In this document: piece by piece, positions 33,813 to 42,674 of the stretch | How positions within the stretch are numbered: the first letter of the stretch is position 1 | Layout of the letters: every line of letters starts with the position of its first letter | NCBI GenBank assembly: GCA_963205455.1 | Contig: CAUJJL010000120.1 | Span: 1-46,522, forward strand | Origin: Verrucomicrobiota bacterium | GTDB lineage: Bacteria; Verrucomicrobiota; Verrucomicrobiia; Opitutales; Opitutaceae | Length of the DNA: 46,522 nt | Reading direction: 5' to 3' | Program-made: the position numbers and the translations under genes | The notes under the pieces: generated by a model | Seen by the model: the letters and a program-made list of their open reading frames with translations, nothing else | Database searches by the model: none | Told to the model about the DNA's origin: nothing

Positions 33813-35468
33813 ATGAAAACATCCCTCAAACGTCTCGATCCCGTCATTTGCCGACTGATGTGGACAATGCTCGGCCTTGTGCTGCCTTTTGTCTGCGCCG
33901 CCAAGCCGGTCGAACTCAGGAATCGTATTCCCCTGGCTCCTGCCCCTCAGAAAGTGACTTATGCCCAGGGAGCCACGCCGCTGCCAGCACACATCTCCGT
34001 AACCGGTCTTGATGCGATGAAGCCGGACCAGGCCGCAACAGTGGAGACACTGGAGAAACTGTTCACGACCATTGGTGTGCGCGGCGATTTTGGCGGCAGT
34101 GCGGACTATTGCCTGCGATTTGATCGCGATCCGACTGTAACCCACCGTGAGGGCTATCGCGTGGTGTCTGATGCATCAGGCATCACGGTGCGGGCCGGCA
34201 CCGATACAGGCATGTTTTACGGCGCGCAGACGGTGTATCAACTGCTCGCCTATGCCCGATTCGGCGATGAATTTTTCCATTACTCGGATTATCCGGCGGA
34301 AGGCTGGGGCAGGTTTCTGGTGCCGCATTTGAGCATCGAGGACTATCCGACATACAAGGTGCGTGCATTCATGGCGGATCTCGGGCGCGCGACGTTCAGC
34401 ATGCCGCTCTTGAAACGGCTGGTGCGGCTGATGGCGCAGATGAAGCTGAACACGCTTCATCTCCACCTCTACGACGACCAACTCTGCGGTTTCAAGTTTG
34501 AGAAACTGCCGATCGGGCATGAGAATCCGTTCAGCCTCGATGCGGCCGATCTCAAGGAGCTGGTGGCCTATGCGCGCCACCATCACATCTCAGTCATGCC
34601 AGAACTCGAATCGTGGGGGCATGTTGCGAGCTTGGTCTATCATTTTCCCAAGTTGCGTGGCGCGGAAGGTGTCTATGCAGGCGCCTCTTTTGGCATTGGC
34701 GAGGATACCTACGCATTCCTTGAGAAGCTCTACGATGAAATTGTCCCATGCCTCGAGCGCGAAGCGGCGGTGCATGTGGGCCTCGATGAGGCGCTTTGGG
34801 CGGTCCTTCCCGGCGAGGAGAATCGAGGACATACTCCGACGACCATGGTCAGCCGGATCCATGAGATTCTGATGCGCGTGGCGGAACGCCATGGGAGGAA
34901 GATAAGGATGCACCTTTGGGCGGATCACGGAGGGCGCCCCTTGCCACCGGAACTGGAGACCAAAGTGGTGATCGAGCCATGGCGTTATCTCGGTGCGGAC
35001 GAACCTTCGATCTTGGAGACGTTGAAAAAGTATGGAGGAGCCGGAAAGACGCCCTTGATGATGGGAACCGGCGCAAACTCATATGCCTTCAGCGGCAATT
35101 ATGAAGGCACACGGATCTGGTGCCTGCAGGGGAAGACCTATGCGAACGTCGAGGGGGTGACCCTGTGCATGTGGGAAAGCAATGACCTCGCCGGGCGACT
35201 GGTGACTCTGTATGGCGGAGCGTGTTTCGCGTGGACACCCGAGGCGCAGGTGCGTGCCCGCAACGACAGCACCGGAGAGCGGATGCGCCAGTTGATCGAT
35301 CGGCAGATGCGCAGCTGGCAGATCGTTTTCCCGGACGCCGGTGAGGCCGCCATCAATGAGGATCGTGGGCCCGAGGTGAAGACGGGTCGCTATGTGTGGC
35401 CTCCCTTTGCCGGAAAGCCGGTCGCGCCCACCGTTGATTTCGGGAAGCCGAAGGGAGTCACCCAATGA
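33813..35468 (+). CDS. GH20-like beta-N-acetylhexosaminidase, exported
   Basis: A 551-residue enzyme with an N-terminal hydrophobic signal (MWTMLGLVLPFVCAA), a GH20 domain 2-like region (about 40-165: IPLAPAPQKVTYAQG, then GTDTGMFYGAQTVYQLL), and a TIM barrel (KVRAFMADLGRATFSMPLLK, then LNTLHLHLYDDQLCGFKFEK). The acid pair Asp325-Glu326 in HVGLDEALW corresponds to the GH20 catalytic Asp-Glu, though families usually read GGDE. It would release N-acetylhexosamine from the non-reducing end of oligosaccharides. The stop overlaps the next gene's start (ATGA), so the two are coupled. The divergent motif leaves room for a related specificity. Confidence 0.8.
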   Translation: MKTSLKRLDPVICRLMWTMLGLVLPFVCAAKPVELRNRIPLAPAPQKVTYAQGATPLPAHISVTGLDAMKPDQAATVETLEKLFTTIGVRGDFGGSADYCLRFDRDPTVTHREGYRVVSDASGITVRAGTDTGMFYGAQTVYQLLAYARFGDEFFHYSDYPAEGWGRFLVPHLSIEDYPTYKVRAFMADLGRATFSMPLLKRLVRLMAQMKLNTLHLHLYDDQLCGFKFEKLPIGHENPFSLDAADLKELVAYARHHHISVMPELESWGHVASLVYHFPKLRGAEGVYAGASFGIGEDTYAFLEKLYDEIVPCLEREAAVHVGLDEALWAVLPGEENRGHTPTTMVSRIHEILMRVAERHGRKIRMHLWADHGGRPLPPELETKVVIEPWRYLGADEPSILETLKKYGGAGKTPLMMGTGANSYAFSGNYEGTRIWCLQGKTYANVEGVTLCMWESNDLAGRLVTLYGGACFAWTPEAQVRARNDSTGERMRQLIDRQMRSWQIVFPDAGEAAINEDRGPEVKTGRYVWPPFAGKPVAPTVDFGKPKGVTQ

Positions 35469-37393
35469 AGCGCTGGATGAGGGTCTTGCCAAACAATCCG
35501 GGACCTGGGCGCTGGCGGTGCTGTATTTGGCTTGCCGGTGCATTCCTCTCCTGGGCCTCCGTCTGGGGTGCGGAAGCTGACACGGCTGGACGGGAGCCGA
35601 GGACGGGAGTATTCCCCTTCTATCCCTACATGAGCCGCTATGCGATGTGGGAATTCACGCCGTTGGACCAAGGCGGGCGCTTCGTGCAACTGCAGGCAAT
35701 CGGTTCGGAACGCGATGAGGACATCGCGCGAGCGGTTCGCAGGCCCGGGTTTTTTGCGCCCTGGGGAAACCCCATCCGGTGGGATTCCCTCGAGAAGACA
35801 GAGTTGGAGAAAAGTGTTTGGCTGAACCGCTGGTACTTCCTTCCCAGCCTTGCGAACATGTATCACAGGACCGGGGACAAGACTTATCTGAGCGAGATCA
35901 TGTCCTTTGTGCGGAAGTGGAGGGACGAAAATCCCATGCCTGCCGCTTTCACGTCCCGGGGGCGAAACTGGAAGGACATGCAGGTGGCATGGCGGCTTCA
36001 GAATCTTGCCTGGACCTATTTTCTCGGAATCGACGGTTTTACGCGCGGCGAGAAGCGTGAGCTTTACCAGATCATTGACACGCATGCGGGGGCCTTGCTG
36101 GAGGACTTTGGCGCACAACCGCTGAACGAGAACAATCACCAGTCACATGGTGCGTCGGCGATGCTCTATGCTGCGTTGCTGTTTCCCGAGGTCCGTTCCG
36201 CTCCGGCCTTGCGGACGAAAGCCCTCGAAATCCTGCAGCATCATCTCACCCATTCTTTCTGCGCGGATGGAAACTCCGTCGAATTATCCCCGGGCTATTA
36301 CCCGTTTTTCGTCTCCATCTTTCGCGATGCCTATCTTCTTTGCCGCGCCAACGGAATTGAGCCCCCACGCGGAAGCGAACATCGTTTGGAACAATTTTTC
36401 CGCTTTGTGCTGAACGTGGCGCAGCCGGACGGCACGATGCCACCGATCAACGATTCGAGCGAAAGTGGCACTTCTGTCACTGCGCGTGTGCTGGCGGACC
36501 TGCTTGAAAAACCGATTCCGGCGGAGCCACCGGCATCCTTCTACCTTGATGCTTCTCAGCAGGCGGTGATGCGCGACCACGATCCTGCCTCGCCGGCCTA
36601 TGTCTTCCTCGATGCTGGGCCGCGCGTCGCTGCGCATTGGCACTCAGGGAAGCTTGGTTTCCATTTGTGGTACTGGGATCGACCACTTCTGGTTGATAGT
36701 GGAATCAACAATTACGACGATCCCCTGCGGCGTGCCTGGTACAATCGAGCCGAAGCACACAATACGATACTTGTCGATGGTGCTGGTGACTACGATCGCA
36801 CCAAAGTGCGTCCGGCGGACCGTCCTGATGCGGGCAGTCGGATTGAGCATTGGGAGTCCAATCATCGTTATGATTGGGCGGTGATGGTTCATGATGGACT
36901 GGCGGAGGGCGTCGCCTGGACGCGACACTTCGTGATGCTGAAGGGAAAATGTTGCATCATTGTGGATCAACTGCGGAGCGCCGCTGCGCATGACTATACC
37001 TCGTTGTTTCACCTGCCGCCAGGCTCACCCAGGGTTGATGTGGATCAGGGGAAGGTGTTCACGAATTTCACCGAGAAAAACCTCCTGTTGATGTCGGCCC
37101 GGAACAGAGTGCCTCACCTCAAGCTGAGAGAGGGGACCATCAGTCGGATGGCCAGAAACCTGAAGGCTGCGGTGGCAGCCTATGATCTCCGGGGGACGGA
37201 TGTTGTGCAGTCATATCTCGTGCTGCCGGTGCCAGGCGCGGAGGTTCCGAAAGCGGAGCTTCACCAGCGCGTACAGGGGGAACGCGTCATGCTGCAATTG
37301 TCCATGCCAGGAGCGGAGGCCGAGATTGAGATCGACCTCGGTTCCGAGGCAGGAAAGAGGGCCTACAAACTTCGACTGGACGGCATGCAGTGA
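35465..37393 (+). CDS. Heparinase II/III-family polysaccharide lyase, exported
   Basis: A 642-residue protein with a signal-like start (WLAGAFLSWASVWGAEA), an all-helical toroid (about 50-390, with NENNHQSHGASAMLYAALLF containing the Asn/His active-site pair), and a C-terminal beta-sandwich: LDAGPRVAAHWHSGKLGFHL, LLVDSGINNYDD and YNRAEAHNTILVDG, the hallmark of heparinase II/III. Such enzymes cleave uronic-acid-containing polysaccharides such as heparan sulfate, chondroitin or alginate by beta-elimination. The neighbouring hexosaminidase, NagA and NagB favour a HexNAc-uronate polymer over alginate. The start overlaps the GH20 stop by 4 bp. Exact PL family not determined. Confidence 0.85.
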   Translation: MKRWMRVLPNNPGPGRWRCCIWLAGAFLSWASVWGAEADTAGREPRTGVFPFYPYMSRYAMWEFTPLDQGGRFVQLQAIGSERDEDIARAVRRPGFFAPWGNPIRWDSLEKTELEKSVWLNRWYFLPSLANMYHRTGDKTYLSEIMSFVRKWRDENPMPAAFTSRGRNWKDMQVAWRLQNLAWTYFLGIDGFTRGEKRELYQIIDTHAGALLEDFGAQPLNENNHQSHGASAMLYAALLFPEVRSAPALRTKALEILQHHLTHSFCADGNSVELSPGYYPFFVSIFRDAYLLCRANGIEPPRGSEHRLEQFFRFVLNVAQPDGTMPPINDSSESGTSVTARVLADLLEKPIPAEPPASFYLDASQQAVMRDHDPASPAYVFLDAGPRVAAHWHSGKLGFHLWYWDRPLLVDSGINNYDDPLRRAWYNRAEAHNTILVDGAGDYDRTKVRPADRPDAGSRIEHWESNHRYDWAVMVHDGLAEGVAWTRHFVMLKGKCCIIVDQLRSAAAHDYTSLFHLPPGSPRVDVDQGKVFTNFTEKNLLLMSARNRVPHLKLREGTISRMARNLKAAVAAYDLRGTDVVQSYLVLPVPGAEVPKAELHQRVQGERVMLQLSMPGAEAEIEIDLGSEAGKRAYKLRLDGMQ

Positions 37394-37465
37394 TGGAGTC
37401 CCGGTTCGCGGGTGGGGGCTTCTCTTTTGCGGTTCATTCGAGCAATTTCCTGAAGACCCTCCTCC

Positions 37466-38374
37466 ATGATATTCTTTGATCACCAGGTGAATGGATTTGC
37501 CGGCGTGGATTTCCAACAGCCGGAGTTGGGCGCGGACGCGTTGGATCGCGCCCTCTCTGCTCTTCGTGCTCGGGAAACGCGGATTCTTCTGACGCTGATC
37601 ACGGCGCCCATCGAGCAGCTTGAGCGGCAGTTTGCGCGCCTTGAATTGTTGCTGCGTGACAGTGCATTCGGTGACGTCGTCGCGGGCTTCCACCTGGAAG
37701 GGCCCTATCTCAGTCCCTTGGCCGGATTCCATGGCGCGCATCCCGCGGAGTTGATGAAGGCGCCGGATCTGCGGGAATTTGACCGGCTTCAGGCAGCGGC
37801 GGGTGGGCGTCTGCGCCTTGTCACACTCGCACCGGAATGGCCTGGCTCCACGCCTTTCATCCGAGAACTCACTGCACGGGGCGTTTGCACGTCCATTGGG
37901 CACTCGGATGCGGACAATGCAGCGATCGATGAAGCGATTGATGCCGGGCTCCGACTCTGCACTCACCTTGGCAATGGCGTCCCTGGACAGTTGCCGCGTC
38001 ACGACAACATCATGCAGCGATTGCTGGCGCGCGACGAACTGGTGGCTGCGTTCATACCGGATGGGATCCATCTGCCGCCGGCGGTGCTTAAGAATTTCGT
38101 GCGCGCGAAGCCGCGTGACCGCGTCATTTTCACCACCGATTGCATGGCTGCGGCGGGTGCGGGTCCGGGGCGCTACTCCATCGGACGCCTGAGCATGGAG
38201 GTGGGGGAGGACGGTGTGGTGAGAGAACCTGGAAAAACCAATTTTGCGGGATCATCGCTGACGATGGACAAGGCCTATGCCAATGTGCAGCGCTTCCTTG
38301 GATGGAGCGCCGCGGATGCCGCTGCGGCCTGTGGCGAACGCGCAGGCGCTGCGGTCGGAATTTCTGTTTCCTGA
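37466..38374 (+). CDS. nagA: N-acetylglucosamine-6-phosphate deacetylase, short form
   Basis: A 302-residue NagA removing acetate from GlcNAc 6-phosphate. The barrel motifs are present: VNGFAGVDF, the metal-binding glutamate in GFHLEGPYLSP, SIGHSDAD, CTHLGNGVPGQLPRHDN, IPDGIHLPP and the catalytic aspartate in FTTDCMAAAG. NagA proteins are usually about 380 residues; this one lacks most of the N-terminal strands and the C-terminal strands of the flanking beta-sandwich, keeping the catalytic barrel. No upstream start restores them. It lies 72 bp after the lyase gene. A related amidohydrolase role is possible, but context strongly favours NagA. Confidence 0.85.
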   Translation: MIFFDHQVNGFAGVDFQQPELGADALDRALSALRARETRILLTLITAPIEQLERQFARLELLLRDSAFGDVVAGFHLEGPYLSPLAGFHGAHPAELMKAPDLREFDRLQAAAGGRLRLVTLAPEWPGSTPFIRELTARGVCTSIGHSDADNAAIDEAIDAGLRLCTHLGNGVPGQLPRHDNIMQRLLARDELVAAFIPDGIHLPPAVLKNFVRAKPRDRVIFTTDCMAAAGAGPGRYSIGRLSMEVGEDGVVREPGKTNFAGSSLTMDKAYANVQRFLGWSAADAAAACGERAGAAVGISVS

Positions 38375-38445
38375 AGGTGTTTCCAGTTGGAGCTCGGGCA
38401 GGATTTGGATCGTCAAAGGGACGGCGCCTGATACGAGTTGCCTGA

Positions 38446-39450
38446 ATGCTGACAGCGCTCTTCGTGACGCTGCGGATTGTCGCGAATCCGCTTTCAAATG
38501 TCTTCCAGAAGCAGTTGACCAGCCGCGGGGCGCATCCACTGGCAGTCATTGCGCTCACTCATGCGCTTCTCTCACCGGTGGCCGTTGCGTTGTTGTCGAC
38601 CGTGCGATGGGAGGAACTGGATTCCGTGTTCTGGATGAACATCGTGCTGTGCGCTGTGCTCGCGGTGGTGGGGAATGCACTGCTCGTCTATGCGCTGAAG
38701 GAAGGCGACCTTTCGCTTCTGGGTCCGATCAATGCCTACAAGTCGGTGCTCAGTCTGCTTCTCGCCGTTGTCCTGCTTGGAGAGATTCCAAACATTGCGG
38801 GTGCGGTGGGTGTGGTGCTTGTGCTTGTGGGGAGCCTCTTTGTTGTCGACCGCGCTCCCGGCCAGGCGCATGGAAGGGCACTGCTTCAGTTCATCCGGGA
38901 CCGCGGAGTGCAGTTGCGCCTCGCGGCGCTGGTATTCTCCGCGACCGAGGCCGTGTTCCTCAAACGGGCGATCCTTCATTCCACGCCACTCACCACTTTT
39001 CTCTTTTGGTCGATCCTTGGGGTGCCCGTTGCGTTGATTGCCGTGGCGGCGCTCGGGGGATGTGACGGTGGAACAAAGGCGCGCCAATTGGCGGCGAATG
39101 TAAGGCTCTACCTCGGGCTTGGGCTGACGACCGGGCTGATGCAGGCGGCCACACTTTTCACATTCGGGAAGCTGCAGGTGGGGTATTCGCTGGCACTGTT
39201 TCAGCTCTCGACACTCGTCAGTGTGTTTCTGGGTCACCATTTTTTCAGGGAGAAAAACATCAAGCGGCGGCTCATTGGCTCACTCATCATGGTTGCAGGA
39301 GCCGTCTTGATTGTGTCCTTTGGAAAATCGAAACCAGCAACCACCGAACAGACGCATGCCATTCTGCCTTGGGGCAAATCGGTGGATTCCAAACGCGAGG
39401 ATTGCGCAGAGCGGGTGAACGGACCAGGTATTCCCCTTCATGCAGTCTGA
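38446..39450 (+). CDS. EamA/DMT-family transporter
   Basis: A 334-residue membrane protein with two EamA repeats (ten spans). The first repeat contains ALKEGDLSLLGPINAYKSVLS and LLGEIPNIAGAVGVVLVLVG; the second contains FTFGKLQVGYSLALFQLSTL and HHFFREKNIKRRLIGSLIMV. Members move small metabolites in either direction; substrates are rarely predictable. It follows nagA by 71 bp and may serve the same pathway. Its last 11 bp overlap the next gene. Confidence 0.85.
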   Translation: MLTALFVTLRIVANPLSNVFQKQLTSRGAHPLAVIALTHALLSPVAVALLSTVRWEELDSVFWMNIVLCAVLAVVGNALLVYALKEGDLSLLGPINAYKSVLSLLLAVVLLGEIPNIAGAVGVVLVLVGSLFVVDRAPGQAHGRALLQFIRDRGVQLRLAALVFSATEAVFLKRAILHSTPLTTFLFWSILGVPVALIAVAALGGCDGGTKARQLAANVRLYLGLGLTTGLMQAATLFTFGKLQVGYSLALFQLSTLVSVFLGHHFFREKNIKRRLIGSLIMVAGAVLIVSFGKSKPATTEQTHAILPWGKSVDSKREDCAERVNGPGIPLHAV

Positions 39451-40981
39451 TAAGACGGACCGGCCAGGTGCCGATGAGCGGGTGTCTTCGGATAGCCTGT
39501 CGGACAAGACCCGTCGGCGGGTGCTGATCATTTTGCTGCTGTCGATCTTCATGTCCCTGATCGACGTGAGCATTGTCAATGTCGCGCTTCCCTCGATCCA
39601 GCATGCGCTCAATGCAACGCTTTCGGATCTGCAATGGGTGCTTTCCGGTTACGCGCTGACTTTTGGCGTCGTGCTGGTGGCCGCCGGGCGCGCGGGCGAC
39701 ATCATGGGGAGGGGTGGAATCTTTCTGATCGGCGTTGCGATCTTCACTGCGTCCTCAGTGGCAGGAGGACTAGCCCCGAATGCCAACTGGCTCAATGCGG
39801 CGCGTTTCATTCAGGGGATCGGCTCCGGTATTCTGAATCCCCAGGGTGTCGGCATCATCCAGGACTATTTTCGAGCGGAGGCGCGTGGCCGGGCGTTCGG
39901 CCATCTGGGAACCACGGTCGGCTTTTCCGTCGCAACGGGTCCTGTCCTGGGTGGGTTTCTCATTCACCTCGGCGGGCTCGAACTGGGTTGGAGGCTGACT
40001 TTTCTCGTCAATCTACCGATTGGAATCACGATCATCGTCCTTGGGTTGATTTGGTTTCCGAAGCCGCTGATCCATCTGGCTCGCGGGAGCGGTTCGAAAC
40101 CAGAGGGTGGGGCTGATGCGCTGCTGACGTCGCTGGATCCTGTCGGCTCCGTCCTGCTCTGCCTGGCGGTGCTCGCCGTGCTTTTCCCCTTTGTCGAGGC
40201 ACGCTCGTCGCCTCTGACCTGGCTGCTGCTTCCGTCGGGCGTGGCGCTGTGTTATCTCTGGGTGAAATGGGAGCGGCGGCATGCGCGCAAGGGATACAGT
40301 CCGATGGTTGATTTGAACATCTTCCGGACCCCGAGTTTCGCGAACGGCGCGACCATCATGACGCTGTGCTTTCTTGGCATGTCGAGCATCTGGGTGCTCG
40401 TGATGCTTTACGTGCAGGAGGGAAGTGGAAAGTCGGCGCTGGAAGCGGGCACGTTCGGCATTCCGGCTGCGCTGCTTTCTGCCTACTCCGCCCATTGGGC
40501 GGGGCAGCGTGTGATGCGGTTTGGACGCAAGATCGTCATCGGTGGATTGTGGCTTGCCGTCATTGGCCTGGCCTCGAGCGCGGCGATCATCCTTCTTCAC
40601 GCGGGTGGCCATCTCAATGTCTGGTGGCTGATGGCATCGCTTTCGTTCATCGGACTTGCCCAAGGATCCATCATCACCCCGAACCAGGTTTTGACGCTCG
40701 ACGAAGTGCCCGTGGAGTATGCGGGGAGTTCGGGTGCTGTGATGCAGACGGGGCAGCGCATTGGAAGCTCGGTGGGCATTGCGATCATCACGGCGATTGT
40801 CTTTGGCATGCTTCCGGTTTCGTCCTGGGCGGTTGCGATCTCCACGGGATATGCAGCGATCATTCTCGTGGTGTTCATCGCGCTAGGCTTTGCCTACAAG
40901 GATCAACGCGATCGATTGAGGGAGCCGCACCCGCTGCATCGGGGCGTGCAACCCTCTCTTTCATCGGCCGCAATTGAATGA
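39440..40981 (+). CDS. MFS drug/H+ antiporter of the DHA2 (EmrB/QacA) type
   Basis: A 513-residue transporter with about 14 spans. Motifs include LIDVSIVNVALPSIQHAL in the first span, LQWVLSGYALTFGVVLVAAG, GRAGDIMGRGGIFLIG, and FIQGIGSGILNPQGVGIIQD in the fourth, all characteristic of the 14-span DHA2 family. It would export a toxic or signalling compound in exchange for protons. No membrane-fusion partner (EmrA) is adjacent. The 11-bp overlap with the EamA gene suggests co-transcription. The 194 bp after it hold only a GC-rich 6-bp hairpin (40998-41013) without a T run. Confidence 0.87.
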   Translation: MQSDKTDRPGADERVSSDSLSDKTRRRVLIILLLSIFMSLIDVSIVNVALPSIQHALNATLSDLQWVLSGYALTFGVVLVAAGRAGDIMGRGGIFLIGVAIFTASSVAGGLAPNANWLNAARFIQGIGSGILNPQGVGIIQDYFRAEARGRAFGHLGTTVGFSVATGPVLGGFLIHLGGLELGWRLTFLVNLPIGITIIVLGLIWFPKPLIHLARGSGSKPEGGADALLTSLDPVGSVLLCLAVLAVLFPFVEARSSPLTWLLLPSGVALCYLWVKWERRHARKGYSPMVDLNIFRTPSFANGATIMTLCFLGMSSIWVLVMLYVQEGSGKSALEAGTFGIPAALLSAYSAHWAGQRVMRFGRKIVIGGLWLAVIGLASSAAIILLHAGGHLNVWWLMASLSFIGLAQGSIITPNQVLTLDEVPVEYAGSSGAVMQTGQRIGSSVGIAIITAIVFGMLPVSSWAVAISTGYAAIILVVFIALGFAYKDQRDRLREPHPLHRGVQPSLSSAAIE

Positions 40982-41175
40982 GGTTGATGCCGCGAGTTCG
41001 GGCGCGTGCCCGAGGGTGCAACGAAAACTCGGTGAAGGGGTCGCTATCCTCCATAAGCCTGCCCAGCTCCATTCGACGCGCCCCGATGCGGTGAGAAATT
41101 TTCAGCCTCGAGGGACTCAAGCATTGCCGTCTCGGCGCATCCGGCGCAGAATGTTGGGCTAGCCTTCATCATCCC

Positions 41176-42540
41176 ATGAAATACTTCACTGTGCTCCTCG
41201 TGGCGTTTTCCCTGTTGGCGGCGGTGTCGGACTCTTCCGCCCGTGCGCCGAATATCATCATCATTCTGACTGATGACATGGGATACGGGGATCTGGGATG
41301 CTACGGATCCCCGACGATCCGAACGCCCAATCTCGATCGCATGGCGGTGGAGGGGATGAGGTTCACGGATTTCTATTCGGCTGCGGAGGTTTGCACACCG
41401 AGTCGCGCGGGGCTGCTGACTGGCCGGTATCCCGTTCGCAGCGGCATGGTCGGGAAGCGCCGTGTGCTGTTCCCCGATTCTCCTGGTGGACTGCCGCAGG
41501 AGGAAATCACGATAGCGCGTGCGCTGAAGGGGCGGGGATATGCGACCGCTCATCTTGGAAAATGGCATCTCGGCATCCATCCCGGTGGGCGTCCGGGGGA
41601 TCATGGTTTCGACTATTCGTTTGGACTGCCGTATTCGAACGACATGGACCTGCGGCCGGACATGCCGCGCACATCGTCCCGGTCAGCGAATCCGCCGGAG
41701 GATGGTTGGACGGTGCCGATCATGCTCAACGGAAAGGTGTTTGAAAAGCCCGCGGACCAGACGACGTTGACACGACGCTATACCGAGGAGGCGGTGAGGT
41801 TCATCCGCGAACACAAGTCTTCGCCCTTTTTCATCTATTTCGCGCATACCTTTCCCCATGTGCCGCTCTTTGCATCACCGCAGTTCAAGGGAAAGAGTCG
41901 TCGCGGCATTTACGGTGACACGGTCGAGGAGATCGACTGGAGCGTCGGACAAGTGATCGCAGCCCTGCGTGCGGAGGGGCTTGCGGAGAACACACTGGTT
42001 TTCTTCACGAGCGACAACGGCCCGTGGCTTACGATGCATCAGCAGGGCGGCAGTGCGGGGCCGTTGCGTGAAGGCAAGGGCAGCACATGGGAGGGCGGTA
42101 TGCGTGTCCCCGGCATTGCCTGGTGGCCTGGGAAGATTTCGCCGGGGGTCACGGGTGCGGTTGCCAGCGGGATGGACCTGTTTTCCACGGCGGTGACTTT
42201 GGGAGGGGCGAAGATTCCCGATGATCGGGTTATCGATGGCGTCGATCTCTCGCCGTTGCTCTTTGGTCGGGGCGAATTGCCTGTGAGGCCCTTGTTCTAC
42301 TATCGGGGCGACAGTCTCTTTGCCTGCCGACTGGGAAGCTACAAGGCGCATTTCTTCACGCAACCGGGATATGGGAAGGACAAGGCCGAGACCCATGAAC
42401 CTCCGCTGCTCTTCGAACTGGGTACCGATCCTGGTGAGCAGTTCGATGTGGCAGCGGATCATCCCGACGTCGTCGCGAAAATCCGTGCGGTGGTTGCCGA
42501 TCACCAGCGGGCGCTGGTTCCGGGCAAGCAGCAGTTTTGA
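41176..42540 (+). CDS. Family S1 sulfatase, exported
   Basis: A 454-residue arylsulfatase-type enzyme with a signal peptide (MKYFTVLLVAFSLLAAVSDS). Metal ligands are in ILTDDMGYGDLGCYG; the formylglycine precursor Cys73 sits in CTPSRAGLLTGRYP; HLGKWHLG, HTFPHVPLF and FFTSDNGPW complete the site. The cysteine must be oxidised by a maturation enzyme encoded elsewhere. S1 sulfatases near polysaccharide genes usually desulfate glycans, so heparan-, chondroitin- or algal-type substrates fit the locus at 27-39 kb. It is not clearly in that operon, since a drug exporter and a 194-bp gap intervene. Confidence 0.92.
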   Translation: MKYFTVLLVAFSLLAAVSDSSARAPNIIIILTDDMGYGDLGCYGSPTIRTPNLDRMAVEGMRFTDFYSAAEVCTPSRAGLLTGRYPVRSGMVGKRRVLFPDSPGGLPQEEITIARALKGRGYATAHLGKWHLGIHPGGRPGDHGFDYSFGLPYSNDMDLRPDMPRTSSRSANPPEDGWTVPIMLNGKVFEKPADQTTLTRRYTEEAVRFIREHKSSPFFIYFAHTFPHVPLFASPQFKGKSRRGIYGDTVEEIDWSVGQVIAALRAEGLAENTLVFFTSDNGPWLTMHQQGGSAGPLREGKGSTWEGGMRVPGIAWWPGKISPGVTGAVASGMDLFSTAVTLGGAKIPDDRVIDGVDLSPLLFGRGELPVRPLFYYRGDSLFACRLGSYKAHFFTQPGYGKDKAETHEPPLLFELGTDPGEQFDVAADHPDVVAKIRAVVADHQRALVPGKQQF

Positions 42541-42674
42541 TGGCGGTCTGTCTGGAGATGGAGCGCTGAGGAATTGAATTTCGCAGGCGAGACTGCGTTT
42601 CGTGCCACTGTCCGCAGCCAAGCTGCGGGCGCAATGCACGGCCTGCACGCGGATGAAGCCGCAGCGCAATCGGA

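Noticed and set aside
40998..41013. GC-rich hairpin TCGGGC-GCGT-GCCCGA after the EmrB-type gene
   Set aside because: Six-base stem without a T run; too weak to call a terminator.
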